Shown here piece after piece: positions 24,301-39,361 of a stretch of DNA of 64,000 nucleotides (positions within the stretch are counted from its first letter, which is position 1; each line of letters begins with the position of its first letter). Both the position numbers and the translations under genes were made by a program. The stretch covers positions 36,403,339 to 36,467,338 of the forward strand of contig CM049316.1 in the NCBI GenBank assembly GCA_026874595.1. Reading direction: 5' to 3'. The notes under the pieces were generated by a model. The model did not search any database and had not been told where the DNA came from. It saw only the letters and a program-made list of their open reading frames with translations. Source of the DNA: Sipunculus nudus. Its lineage: Eukaryota; Annelida; Sipuncula; Golfingiida; Sipunculidae.

Positions 24301-27300
24301 AAGGAGTTCGCGTTTCGTCCCGGTTGACCTACTTTTGACCGTTTTACGGCTTCTAAACTTAGAAAATTTCATGAAAAATAGAAATATTCATGACAGATAC
24401 ACATGTACGGACTTTTTTTCGCAGTGCCTGCAGATGTTGGCCTGATTTTTGGTGTGTGGACAGATATAGACCAGTTACAGATCGAGTTTGGGTTTCGTCC
24501 CGGTTGACCTATTTTTGACCGTTTTACGGCTCCTAAACTTAGAAATTTTCATGAAAAATAGAAATATTCATGACAGATACACATGTACGGACTTTTTTTC
24601 GCAGTGCCTGCAGATATTGGCCTGATTTTTGGTGTGTGGGCAAATATAGACCAGTTACAGATCGAGTTCATGTTTGGTCCTGGTTGACCTACTTTTGACC
24701 GTTTTACGGCTCCTAAACTTAGAAAATTTCATGAAAAATAGAAATATTCATGACAGATACACAGAACAGACCATTTTTCGCAATGCCTGCAGATATTGGC
24801 CTAATTTTTGGTGTGTGGGCAGATATAGACCAGTTACAGATCAAGTTCGTGTTTGGTCCCGGTTGACCTACTTTTGACCGTTTTACGGCTCCTAAACTTA
24901 GAAAATTTCATGAAAAATAGAAATATTCATGACAGATACACAGAACAGACCATTTTTCGCAATGCCTGCAGATATTGGCCTAATTTTTGGTGTGTGGGCA
25001 GATATAGACCAGTTACAGATCGAGTTCGTGTTTGGTCCCGGTTGACCTACTTTTGACCGTTTTAAGGCTCCTGAACATAGAAAATTTCATGAAAAATATG
25101 AAATTTCATGACAAATACACATGTACGGACCTTTTTTGGCAATGCCTGCAGATATTGGCCTGATTTTTGGTGTTGGCAGATATTGACCAGTTACAGATGG
25201 AGTTCGCATTTCGTCCTGGTTGACCTACTTTTGACTGTTTTATGGCTCCTGAACATAGAAAATTTCATGTAAAATATGAAATTTCATGACAAATACACAT
25301 GTACGGACTTTTTTTCACAGTGCCTGCAGATGTTGGCCTGATTTTTGGTGTGTGGACAGATATAGACCAGTTACAGATCGAGTTCGCGTTTCGTCCCGGT
25401 TGACCTACTTTTGACCGTTTTACGGCTCCTAAACATAGAATATTTCATGAAAGACAGAAATTTTTATGGAAAATGCACATGTATGGACTTTTTTTCACAA
25501 TGCCTGCATTTACTGGCATGATTTTTGGTGTGTTGCTTGATAATGACCTGTTACAGATCGAGTTTGCATTTTGCCCTTGTTGACCTACTTTTGACCATAC
25601 AACACCTCCTGAACTTAAAAAATTTTCCAAATTTTACAAATGTTTCTAATTTGCCCAAAGCGGGGGCATTCGTGTCGTTCCGACACATCTTGTTTTCAAG
25701 TTGCTTTAATTTGGTTCAAATGCCAGCCAGATTTACTGTCCAAGAATAGTTAATTGTATGTCTAGAGGGAAAGCCAAGACAGGCCTTTACAAGGGTCAGT
25801 TTGAACAGATTTGTTCCTAAAAGATAATAAATACAGTCATTTTCACTAATATTTAAACTCCTGTATAACATATCACAATTTACCAGAAGTAAATAACATT
25901 AAATGCATAAAAATAACACTTCAGATCACATAATTCAGTACAGCCATGCTGTCAGGCTAAACATATCTGTAAAGAAACTTGTGGAATTGCATGTGTAACC
26001 CTTCAGTGACAAAAAAAAATTTGTACAAATAAGGCCAAAATAAATTAGATGTTCCTCAGGCAACGCCTGTTTCACTGGGAACCCCCTGGTCAAATGTTTT
26101 TATTGCACAAGTGTCAATATGTGTTCTGGTTAACATCGTTTATCACCACTAAAAAAATAAAATCTGCTACTCGCACGTCATTCACTTTCCCTCCTTATGG
26201 TACTTGGACCATTTTCACTTATATAAATATACTTCAATACACAGAAAATTTCTCAAAAACCATTGGCCAGTTTGACCTTAACATTGTTTATTATAGTTAT
26301 TATTTCTCATATTTCTGCCCTTGAGAAATATTTCCTTAGCGGTGCAAGTGTTTATAGCTTATGATGTGTTTACGCTCGGTATCAGTAAAGACCTATACTA
26401 ATATTAAAATAAACACTAACAACGGATCTAAATTTTGTTTGATGGTATTCAAATGTAAAATTATGTCCCATGAAGAAAAAATACTTGCGTGCTTTCACTA
26501 TTTTCATGCTTCGTGACCGTTCAGTGAGAATAAACATGGGTGCCATTGTGGCCCATCGGCAAAGATTGTGTTTTAAATGAAACTTCCCATATATACTTAT
26601 TTCGCAATTAAAATTAAAAGAAGAAAAATCATCAAAGATTAAAAACATTCAAAGAAATTTTTAATGTTTTCCTTTATTAAATGATTTAGGATCTTGTTTT
26701 AACTAAGCGTGACCATCATGCATTTCGATGGGGAATCCCCAGTGTCATGACCATGAGTGGGGCCAGCGTTTTCCAGGATTCACCCTGATATTTTGACACC
26801 TGAAGTCCTGTATAATCTGGTTTGCATGTCAAAATTACACATTAAAGAAATAAAAAAGTCACATATTTCGAGGATCCATTCAGTCCTTTTGACTTATCAA
26901 GTGTTAGATCATTTATTATTTTATATTTTTACCATTGGTTGTCATTTATGTGCCAGTGCATGAGAAATAATATTTTACGCTATTTTCATGTTAAAAAAAG
27001 GTAAAATATAAAGCCACCCACATTCTTTACCCTGAAAAGTGCCTGTGAAACATACAATCAATTTTTTTTTTGCCGAAGCCTTACCTGGCAGCATGAAGGA
27101 AAATGCAGATGACATACAGGATCAAAATAAACTGTTAGCTTCCAGAATTCTTTTCTGTCTCGCACAAGATGACAATGTTCTGTTAAGTTATTTTAAAATT
27201 ACAGACTTATGTAGTCATGTTCATCCCATTTATTATGTGACTGTTCACATAGCTCATTTTGTCAACTTGTTTTCATTCTAGTGAGAAAAGAAGTAAAGAC

Positions 27301-30300
27301 AAGAAAAGGTGGGTATCAGAGTTATTTCTTTGGATTCTCATAATGCTAAGTGAACGTTGAAGCAGCAAACCATTGCCTGTTACATTTAAGTTAGCTACAT
27401 TTTATATATTAAGTATATGATAAGCTGCTAGAGGTAAATTAAAGTCATAAAAAAATTGTTTCTCAAATGAATAATCAGAGCTCCGATAACTTCAGATGAT
27501 CTGATTTTGTTTTTTACTTCCTGGTGCTTTTATATTCATTGGTCTTACCCATTCACATTTTTAGTCGCCTCTGACTGACTGACTGACTGAAGATGTTTTT
27601 TGCTTTGTTGAGCAGTTACAGGTTGCTGTAGTCAAGATTACAGCCCTACATGCTCCTTAAGCGTAATTTTAGTGACTTCATGGTCTGACTTAGTAAACAA
27701 ACAATGCATGGTATTGTTAAAAGGTGGCTGTAAACCTTAGAATGGATTTATTTACTGGAGATATTTTGCATGCAAGCCGTAAAACTCAATTAAATTTTGG
27801 ATACGATGCTAGTTTTACTGGTTTTTATGTGTAAATGGCGTAATGACATTCAGAAAACCTTTGCTTCCTGATCGTGTCATCGCAGAGCCATGTGTAAATG
27901 CAAACTGTACTACTACAGGTCATCTACAGGGCTCCGGCTGACTCTAATATTTACATAAAAAAAATTGTATCTAATATTTTACTTTAATTCCCAGTATTTA
28001 GACTTACAAAGGGCATATATTTTTCTAAATTTGTTTTCACTAGACAATTGACCTATCCACCACAGCCCAAATGCTCCCTCCTTTTAACTTATTATTATAA
28101 TGAGCCCCCAAAACGCTTCTACACATGGACTTCCATGCCCATGGTAGCGAGAGCTGATTATAACATAATAATGCCGTCACAAAGGGCGATGGCGCATGAC
28201 GTCGAATTGACTGACTTCATCAACTGGTATCACCTGACCATTGTTTACTATATCGCAGTCATACATGAACTGTGTTGCAATATATATTGGATTATTTGTC
28301 CCATACAAATTATGTACCAGGTAAGACATTATTATTCACTTGGTAGTCGTAGGAATGGCTCCTGCATCCTATAGTCTTGAAACTTATACTGTCTCCTTCA
28401 TGTAATAAAATATCCCAGAAAACATGCCGACATGGGTACTTGTATTATTTACAGACTACACGTTTTTGTTTGACAGAGCTCTGTCAAATTATGCAAAATA
28501 CTTTTGTCAGATGATTGACGCTTTACAATGTTTAAGGTCACCTGATGGGTTGCTCCTTAGTCCCATGCTTCTGTTTATTCATTGAATGAATATGCGATTA
28601 AGGTCGCATAAAGTTCTTGGATAGGTTAATTGTTTCCATTGTGATGGTCATTGTAAATAATTATTGTTATGTGAACCTATTATTATTATTGAAAACCTGC
28701 AGCTCTATTGTATATTAGTCCATGTTGGTGTTGCAGTCATACCAGTACAGCCATTGCTTGTACTTAACAAGTTAAACAGACCTGTATCAGCTGTTGGAGG
28801 ATAGATGTCCATTAAAATTTACAGTGTAAACCATAACTATGTAGTGAAAACTTTCCCTATATTTATTCCTGAAATTTTTTTTCTAAACCCCTATAATTTT
28901 GTCTCAAGTCATTCTATGATATTCCTCTTTCAACAGAGCCTAGTAGAAGGCCTGCATATACAAATTTGTAGTTTTTCAAGAATAACCTAACTTTTGCTAA
29001 CTTGATGTACCAATGGAGAATTTAAGTGTACATTTGGTTTCTGTGTAGGAGCAAGAGGAGCCGCAGTAGGGATAGAGATCGCAGAGACCGCGACCGTGAT
29101 TCCAAACGAAGAGAGAGGGACCGCGACCGGGACCGCGACCGTGAAGCTAATGGGACAAGAGATAAGGAACGTCACAAAAGGGAACGTGAACATCGGTCTC
29201 GCTCCAGGGATCATAAATCGCGTTCACCACGTGAGCGCCGATCTCGCTCCCGGGAGAGGAAATCACTCCCTAGAGACCACCACCATGAGCGCAAGAGGTC
29301 TAGAGAGAGGAGGAGAGAACGTCGGTACAGCATCAGCCCAATCAGGTAAGATGGAGTATGGACTTTGTGTAACAGATGTCCTTGGAAATTCTGATAAAAA
29401 ATGAAGCTCAGGATTGAGATACTAATAAAAGTGTGCTTGCCAGTAACTTTAAAAAACACATTTATGATACAGGGGGTGGATGGGATCACATTAAATAAGT
29501 TATAATTGCTGTCTTTTGGTCTATATTCATTCATAATTGTATCCGACAAAACAAAGTTTTGCGGATACAGTGTTTTTTAGCTCAGCTGACTGTAAGTCAT
29601 CTGAGCTATAGTCGTGGTCCTTTGTCCGTCGTCTGTCCGTCTGTCCGTTAACAGGGCACATTTTAAAACCGTTGGACCTAAGAATCCAAAATTCTGCATA
29701 CCATTAGATGTCCCCAAGATCTCCTACCATACAGAAAATTGGGTCATTAGAACTTCGTTCCTTCGAGATATTAAGGAAAAACCTCCGTTTTCCATAAAAA
29801 AGCAATTGTTACACTTCAAGTCTGGCTGATCCAAAACCACTGATCTGTTTTTGATCATATTTAGTATTCATATTCTTCCATATATTTTCTGTGCACATAC
29901 CAAAAATTAAGTCAGTTTTGGGTATTATTTTGAAGTTATAGGCCCAAATATAATGCAATTTTTTAAAAATCAGGAAATATATTTGCTCACTTAACATGAG
30001 AATTGCTGAAGCTGAAGACTTTTTTTCAGGAATATAACTTTATTTAATCAAGATTCAATTGTTTGCCCAAAATTAGATCTGAATTTTGCAAATTTTTCAA
30101 GTTATGAGCATAAATAAAAAATTAATACCTTAAATTTTGTCCAACTTTGGCAGTTGCACGTTTTTTCCCTGTAAGCACTGTTGATTTAATTTTCACAGCA
30201 TATATACATAAGGATTTAATCTTTTCAAATCTGAAATTTCAAAGAAATTGTTTGAAAAGAGTAGCTTTTATTCAAGTTTTCATACACCATGTCAAGTGTT

Positions 30301-33300
30301 GTTTATATCTGGCCCACCTAGTAGGACAGCCTTCACTTGCATTATGTAACCCACCCCAGGCAGCTTGCCTTGACCCAGCTTGGCCACTACTAGCAGGCTT
30401 CTCCTCTGCCCTGCACTCAACCCCCCCCCCCCCCCCAGCTGGTGCATAAACTAGATGAATGTTATAAATTTCTGTATTTTATTTTATTCTTGGACATGCT
30501 ACATTTTAGATTTTGGATTGTACAACCAGGGTTACAATGATAAAAGTGCACATTTAATTGTGTCCACAAAGTGATGTATTGCTATGAAAGTATGGATGTT
30601 CATCAGATAAGTAATGCTTTACTTCAGAAGAGTAAAACTTCACCAGGTGTGAAATTGACTATTAATTCCAGTTATTAATTATAGCTTAGATTGTAATTAG
30701 CATAATGATATTGTTTGTCCCTCATTCAACCAACAGTGTGTATACTTTATTTGAAAAGATGTTTTTATTTTATCAAATTTACTGAATCTTTTATTTTATT
30801 TCGGTGAATAAAATTAAGCTTGTCCTGAAAACTCCAATGTGCAAAACTTTTTAATAGGAATTCAAGGAATAATTTTGTAGATGCCATGTTGTGGCATTAT
30901 TTTCTTTTACATTCAGTTTAAACATTTGATTTAAAAATAATAAAATATATGTGTATGCATAATATGACCCAATGTGAGCTACAATCTGGATATATAATGA
31001 TTGCAACTTAGAATTCTAATATTTTAACTTATATTTTCACTTTTATATTACAAATTTATAACACTTGTAAATAAAAAAAAATGAATCAGATAAAAACTAT
31101 TAATGAAAAAAGTGGATATGCTAAAAAAATAGGCTTATATATAAACTTAAATGCATTATTCCTTTGAAAGTGAATGAAGGTATTAGTCCATTCTGTCCAC
31201 TTGCCTGTCCATCTGTAAATTTTTCAAAAGCATCACAGTATCTCAAAACTTTTACTGTTTTTCTTCATGACAGTCTTGTCAGAGTATTAGTTTGCAATCA
31301 TATATTGAGAACTTTACTATAACCAAGTAGGAGGGCCCTTTCCTCTTAGCTTCTCATATGCTTATATAAATATAAAACATTACAATAGAATATTTTTCAT
31401 ATTTTGCATTTGGGTCCTTTGTTTATATTCTGGATTCTCAACATCATTGTTTGGCTAAAACTGAATAAATACCAGACATGGTGCAAATACTTTGCAAATG
31501 TATATGAATATGAATATGAATATGTACTCCATTATAAAATTTCTTGCATAAGAATGGGAATTCAGGTAAAAATGAAAGTATTTGAATACCAGTGCAAATA
31601 CTTTCAAAATGTATTCATGAATGCATATATTCTATAATATTAATTTAATAATTAGTTCAGTTATATTTTAATTAAAAAAATCATATGATTCTCTTGTTAT
31701 TTTTAATAAATATTATATTGGCACAGCATTTGTTATTAAATTTTAATAAATAGTTAAACTCTTTTATTTTATGTGCTGCTTATAAGTTATATGGCCAGGT
31801 CAAAATCTGTGTGACAATAGCACTCCATTTGTTAATAAAATAAATGAAATCAATCCTCTTCCCTGTCTCCAAAAATACTATCAAAATCATACATAAGCTA
31901 AACACCAACAACTCATAATAAAGCTCATATTTATTACCACACAAAACCAGCATATGCCTCTTTCCCAAATCATATTTTTTATCATATATAACAGCTGAGC
32001 GCCGTGACCCATGGGTCCCTTGTTACTTGGTTCCGCTGCCGCATTTGATTCAGGAGAACTCCTATCAAGTCCTATGTGAACTGGTACCTAATCATTTTGC
32101 GTTGACCTCTGATCTTTTTTGAACCACATATCTTTGTATTCTTTTGACCTATCAGGCTGAAATTTTGCATCAGTGTAGCTTTTTGGTAACTTGATTTTCT
32201 TTTTAAAAAAATGGTGGTGTCAGTTGCAGCCATTTTTGCACAGAGCCCATCTGTTTTGTCTGCCTTGGGTTAAAATCACTCATATCTCTGCAATGGTTCG
32301 ACTTATTAACAGAAATTTTGCATGCATATACATCCTTGATAGCCTTCTTGATTTAATGACAGGTAGCGCTACCTACATTCATGTTCACGCTGTAGACATC
32401 TATGCTAATATCTGAGGACTGGTTTTACGTATCATCCTGAAATTTTTGCTTGTGTTTAGATCTGGCATATCTCTTTATCATACACAAAAGTGATGGTGCC
32501 ACCTGCAACCATTTTTGCACAGCATCCCATTTTTGTTTTGGATAAAATCACTCATATCTCGGCTGTGGTTTGACTAATCTTCCTAAAATTTTCCATATGT
32601 TTACATCATTGATAGTTTGCTCGATTTTGTGCCAGGTGGGGCCACCTACATCCACATTTAAGCTGCAGACATCCATGCTAATATCTCAGGAATGGTTCGA
32701 CATAAAGGCCTGAAATTTTGCATGACTATAGATCATTCATAGCTCTACAGCTGGTACAAATTTAGTTGCCCAACTTATTGCAAGGTGTCCATCTGTTCAT
32801 CTGCCTAGGGTTAAAATCATTCCTATCTCAGCTGTGGTATGACTTATCCACCTGAAATTGTGCATATGTATACTTTCTTGGAAAGTCCCTCAAATTGCAG
32901 TTTGCGCCACCTACAGTCATGTTTACATGGCAGACATTCATGCTAATATGCAACACATCTGGCTCTGTTCTTCCTTGCCACTCAATCCATGCTTCACTTC
33001 ACCCGTTCTTCTACTATTTGGTGGATACACGTAGTTGCTTGTCAACTACTAGTATTCTAGTTAAATAAAACCTTTGTGAGTAAAGAGAACAATATCATGT
33101 GTTTGCCTTGTCCTTTATTTTTAGAACAGAAAATTAATTCTCTATTTGTTCTAATTTTGTGACAAGCAAACAGATCTGATAATTTCTGTAAATGTCCAAA
33201 TTTTGCTAAGAAACTCCCACATGACACTGGAGCGAGCAAGCAAATGATTTTTTGAATACCCATTTTGACAGCTTAGGCATTTTTGGAACATCATAGAAGT

Positions 33301-36300
33301 TTACTGACAGCCCTCTATCTTTGTCTAGACGGGCTGAACCTGAGCTTACACCAGAAGAGAGGGATGCTAGAACAGTATTTGTGATGCAGCTGTCTGCCCG
33401 CATCAGACCTCGAGACCTGGAGGAATTCTTCTCATCCGTGGGAAAGGTAAGGGAGTCTGATGACTAATGCAAATTGACATATTTATTACTAAGGTCTCAT
33501 TTTTAACATATCACAAAGTAAACAGAATGAATTAAAACTTACGCCTGAAGAAGGAAAGTACTGCAATTGATACTGTTTTTCATGTTGAATGCTTGAAATT
33601 GTACATGGTATGCAGTAAAATTACCATCGCATTTGGATGAGACTGACATTGTCAGTGATATCAGACTATAAGCAAGCTCCCTTTATGGTTACATTTGACT
33701 TTTTCAGGTTCGAGATGTTCGCATCATTACAGACAACAAGACTCGTCGCTCAAAAGGCATTGCTTACATAGAATTTGCTGAAACAGATTCTGTACCATTG
33801 GCCATGGGCTTGCAAGGTCAGAGGTTATTGGGCGTGCCCATAATAGTGCAGGCATCGCAAGCAGAGAAGAATCGAATTGGACAGGCTGGAGCGGTGGTAC
33901 AGAAAGGAATGTCCGGCCCCATGAGGCTCTACGTTGGCTCGCTACACTTCAACATCACAGAAGATATGCTCAGGGGAATATTTGAACCTTTTGGCAAGGC
34001 AAGTTGTTCTGATATATGATGACAGGCAGCGCATCTGTTAAGACCTTGAAAGACATGACATTTGAAATATAAAGATCAAGGTCTTGGAAAGTCCTTAAAA
34101 TTTTAGCTTTTGCCCTTTGAGACCTTGAAAAAAAGGGTATTGTCTGCTATGTAATGAATTTTGATTTTACAGATGAAATAAGTAGGTGCATTTAATTATT
34201 GTTAAATTGTTTGAACTATTGTATTCTCTCAATAGCAGAATCTGTCAAGTGTCACACATCCTTTTGGGTAACAGCTGCTCACTGAAATTGGATTGGTCAC
34301 TGTTCAATGACCACAACATATATGAGTGATAAGTGAATGTAAAATATGGTATAGATATCTTTTATTTGTTCGAAACTTAATTTAAGTGTATAAATAGGAG
34401 ATGTCCTACTGTGATTTGCATAGTCTCAGAAACCCTGTTGAGTAATTGTGACCTTTAGAAGACAGACTTAAATCTGTGACTTAAATTTTCATTTACAACA
34501 TTTGAAATCAAGGTGGTCAGAGAAAAGAACAAATTCTCCAATTCCCATAATGAAAAACAATTATTTAATTGTTAGTGTTCTGTCAGATTCAGTTTGACTG
34601 ATACATTTAATAGTATCTGTGTGTCTTAAAAACAAAAAAAATGTTAACTTAGGTTAACTTAGGAGATTACATCTACATCAATTTGAAGTTATTCTGCCAA
34701 GCGATTGTAAACATCAGTTAGAAGGTATTATTAAAAAATATAGAAAATCTGCTTGTGGTATTTATGGCTATGATTGGTCCCAGTTCAATGTTGTCTTTCA
34801 AAATATCAGATTTCTGTTTCGACTGTTTTACTAGGTATATATGTGGTTCTTTTACTTTACAGATTGACCAAATCAATTTGATGATGGACAGTAGTACAGG
34901 GAGATCCAAAGGCTTTGGTTTCATTACGGTTGGTCACTGTTATATCTTAGTGAAGTGTGGTGCAGCCCTCCAGTTGCCAAATTTTAAGTCAGATTTTTAT
35001 AGTGTGGCTTTTTTTTTGCACTATTTAGTTATCTTTAATTTAAAAATACAAAACTTGTTTGTTAGTTGCTACAGGAAAGCTTTGTTGGCTTGGTTTTAAA
35101 TATATTTCAGCTTTATAAAAACATGTAGCAATTCCTAAGTTATCAAAAAGATTTTGTTGGCCGAGACATGTCTTGTTTGAAAGAGTTAATACAAATTGTA
35201 TAGAGGGTACATAAAGAAAGCACTTTATTCTTTTTGATTGATGAGTAACCTTTTTTGTCCACAGTTCCATAATGCAGAAGATGCCAAAAAAGCTCTGGAG
35301 CAGTTGAATGGGTTTGAGTTGGCTGGTCGACCGATGAAGGTTGGTCATGTGACTGAAAGGACAGCAGACACACAGGGCTCATCTGCGCTGGACAGTGATG
35401 AAATGGACAGGGCTGGCATTGATCTCGGAGCTACAGGCAGATTACAACTAATGGCCAAATTAGCAGAAGGTAAGTGCATTTAGAACTTGTTCATTGGCTG
35501 TTCATGTTTGCTGCGTACACATAGCACTGGTCTTCATGTTTAATTTTAGTTTGTGGTTTTAGGTTAGCTACAGATTTTTTAACTGGTTTTCTTATGACAA
35601 TAAAAAGAATTTTAGAATCACAAAAAATAATATAAATTAACATAAGAGCACTCAGATACACCAAAAAGTGTAGAACAAACTAAAAATTCAAATGAGAAAT
35701 GAAATAAAAATCAGACATCCATGCACAAAACGTACACAGAAGAAAGAAATGAGATTTAAAATAAATTGCAAAGCAGACCAATACATAAAGAGATACAGAG
35801 ATCAGGTTGGGCCACAATTTCACGATATTTGCATGGGAATTCAAATAAAATTGCTAGTATTTTCGTGCTAAAGTGCTTGGAAATCACAAGGTAAAAATAA
35901 CTGTTCCTGCTGAGATTGTTTTAATGAGCCCTTGGAAAGAGCAGCATGCGATCACCACTAGTCTTGGTGGACATCATCCATTGATAATTAATGGCTGGTG
36001 CGCTGAATAAGTCTCAGTACTTGTTTTAAATGTCACTTGCAATATGTATGTATTTAACGTAGATTCACTAGATCCAGCTAGTTCTGTCATCATTTAATTT
36101 GGCACGTATTTCATCAGGCGATTAGGGCACCAGTGTACATATATTATAATGAGCAGGAACCTGGGAGGATCAGCAGACGGAACATCAGAGAGGAGGTTGT
36201 TTAACTAAAGGTTTTGCTTTAATTATGCCCAAGCCAATTTTGGTAGCACCACCTGCAGTTTCTGATTTTTTTTAACAAATTTTTATCGGATTTTTCAATG

Positions 36301-39292
36301 TTGGCCTTTTGTGCAGGATATCTCCAAAGGTATTAAACACAGGAACTTCATTTCTTCAGTGCTGTTGCATTATATTTACAAAATCTTGGTCAAGTTCAAA
36401 GATGGGTGATCTTGACCTCTACTTTTCAAGGTCACAGAGCTTAGTATAGAAATTTTTATGAAAAATGCACATGTATGGATTTTTTTTCACAATTCCTGCA
36501 GATACTGGTCTGATTTTTGGTGTGTTGCTTGATAATGACCCGTTACAGATTGGGTTTGCATTTTGCCCTTGTTGACCTACTTTTGACCATACGACACCTC
36601 CTGAACTTAAAAAAATTTACAAAATTTAACAAATGTTTCTAATTTGCCCCAGGCAGGGGCATTCGTGTCGTTCCGACACATCTAGTTTGTTCTAGGATCT
36701 AAATGAAAGATTTGTCATAAAAGTGGTCCATTGACTTTTATAATGCCTTGATGCCCTACTGAAGATTAATTAGCCAGGGTAAAGACCCAATGTTCCCCAC
36801 GGCCCCCTGGTTCTACATTCAATTAATATTTCATGTTTTGCCGGTAGCCGGTTCAGGCACCAGTTTGCAAACTTAATATTAGCATGACCTTGGGAGACCA
36901 GGCTGTCTGAACATTGACTCGGGAGTTGTTTATTTAAAAATGTTGTTGATATACCAATATTGGTCCATAATATAATGTTTTGATGTCCCATTGAAGTTTA
37001 ATGAGCCAGCTTAAGTTCCCAGGCTTCTCAGGCATTCAGTGATATGTCTAAAATTAATTTTGTGACCCTTACTATACTTCGTCATGGGTTAGTCAAAGCC
37101 AAGCAACACACACAGTTGCAACTGTTGACCCTGTATCAGCATACTGCAGCGTTCCTATAGTTGCAGCCTAGCTTTCGAGGAAAGAAATTGTCCCATTCTG
37201 CGTTCCCATATACTTCCCAGTAACAGAATGTGGTGTGGCCATTAAGTGTTGGGTGTTTGCATTCCAGTTATGGTTCCGTCCTGGTATTTTAAAAACATGG
37301 GGTTTGGCCATTAGACTGCATGCCGCGGTAGATGATTATTTATACCAATATAGGCAGTATAGCGACTAAAAATGTAGACAATGACACTTGGTACATTAGA
37401 CAGCCATGAAGGAAACTACTGTGAGAAAATAAAGCATAAAAGACAAATTGTATTTTTTTTATTTTTTTCTGTGCATTATTGGTTATAACACAAAAAGTTG
37501 TAATGTTAAATCTCATGATTTCAAAAAAAAATCTCACTGTGTCACATCTTAATGAACACAAAAATCTCACTTATTTTTTACATCCAGCTTAATCCCTTAG
37601 GCAGTTTGAAAAATAGAATTTAATGAGTCTGTATCCCTGTCAGCCCAGAACAGTCATTGGTCACACAATTATTATGGAAGAACAGAATCCAACAAGAAAA
37701 CAAACATGATTTCATTTCATTATGACACCATACCCAGATGGCATTTTGTATATGCTTGTTGTTCACTATTTTGTGAAATTTTTCAAGTGAAAAAATGTTT
37801 AATTTCAAATTGTGAATCTTTACAGGGACGGGATTTCAGATACCCAATGCTGCAGCGAATGCCCTCAACATGAACTCTGGAACGCAGCCACCACCACCAG
37901 CAGCAACAGGACAAAATGGAATGCAACAGTCACAGTCAACCCCACCAATTGCCACGCAGTGTTTCTTACTGTCAAATATGTTTGATCCTGCAAGGTGAAT
38001 ATAAAACTTTTCAGTGTTATTTAGATGATATCCTGTAACCTAATGCAATATTTTCAGTTAAGAGATTCACATGTCAACTGGTTCTTTTTGAATCATCCTA
38101 GTTCTTTCATGACGAAGGTAGTATTATTAGTTAATTGTTAATATCCAATTGAGTGTTTTAATATCACTTTTTCAGGTCTCTGTGACTGTATAGGTAAATT
38201 TTGGATGAATGTAAGAAATGGTACCTTGAGATCTCGGACCTTTTACATCTCGGCCCACACGAAGTCGGACCATTTCAGATCGGACTATAACGTTCTCGGA
38301 CCACGGGGCCGACGATCTTGGACCACTTTGTAATTGGCCACTACGATCTCGGACTACTTTGTGATCGGGCAACTACGATCTCAGACCAATGTAACAAACA
38401 TGTTCTGCCTAATTAAACTGTTATGAAACAACCGAGGTTATGTTAACAATACACATTGGGAATATTGAAAAAAGACGACCCACGCTTCTATATAGGGTAA
38501 CCATATTATTTCGTCTGAACGCGATTCAGAAGTTAAAAATTCCATTTGGACAAGTTAGGCCTACGACATAGCTCAATATATATATATATCCACTCAGAAA
38601 AAAAATTCACACACACATACACACACACTTAAAATATAATAGTTAGTGTCAAACGCATGACACCATGTTTTTAAGTAAAAAATGAAAAAGTTTATTAGAA
38701 TCTAATATTTACAATATAAAAGAGGTATGAAAACCGAAATATGAAATATGAAAAATCTACATAAACCAAAAATTGCATTTTGAGCATGTGTGCATCAAAG
38801 AATCGGAACAGGTGTATTGCGATTACATATCTACAATTGAACTTCTGTACTAGATAATATTACATATAATATTACAGAGTGAAAACAGTTGTAGTTTCGA
38901 TATATACATAAAACAAAAATTTAAATGTGGGAAATGATTGACACCATATTTTAACTCAAGAACTGACAAAGTTTATTAGAAATTAATAAATACAATATAA
39001 AAAGGAGACACGAAACAAATCACACTCTCATCTTATATTACAGTGAAAACAGTTGTAGTTTAGATATATACATGAAATAAAAAAGTAATTAATAAGTTAA
39101 TTTAACCATAGAGTTACAATAAACTTATTTACATCAGATTTCACTCGCACAAAATTTTCATTTTTATTTTTTATTTTGTCCAAACAAATTACATACCGAT
39201 TCCCTGTTATAATTTAGGAAAATATATCTTCAAGGGCAATTATTTTCCATCGGAAAGGCAGCACTAACCATTCATGTATGTATGTATGTATG

Positions 39293-39361
<69 letters not shown>

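Noticed and set aside
24674-25056. Two 67-codon plus-strand frames of almost the same sequence
   Set aside because: They are the 180-bp tandem unit read through; not genes.
23099-25692. CRISPR-like array reading of the 180-bp repeats
   Set aside because: Units are long, contiguous, without spacers, and in a eukaryotic intron; they are a transposon core.
29096-29404. 102-codon frame overlapping the RS exon in another frame
   Set aside because: Shadow of the RBM39 RS domain; repetitive codons keep other frames open.
31780-31968. 62-codon minus-strand frame conserved in a second copy (58881..58693)
   Set aside because: Conservation is explained by both being copies of the same F2 3' segment; amino-acid changes are not fewer than expected by eye and no initiation context stands out.
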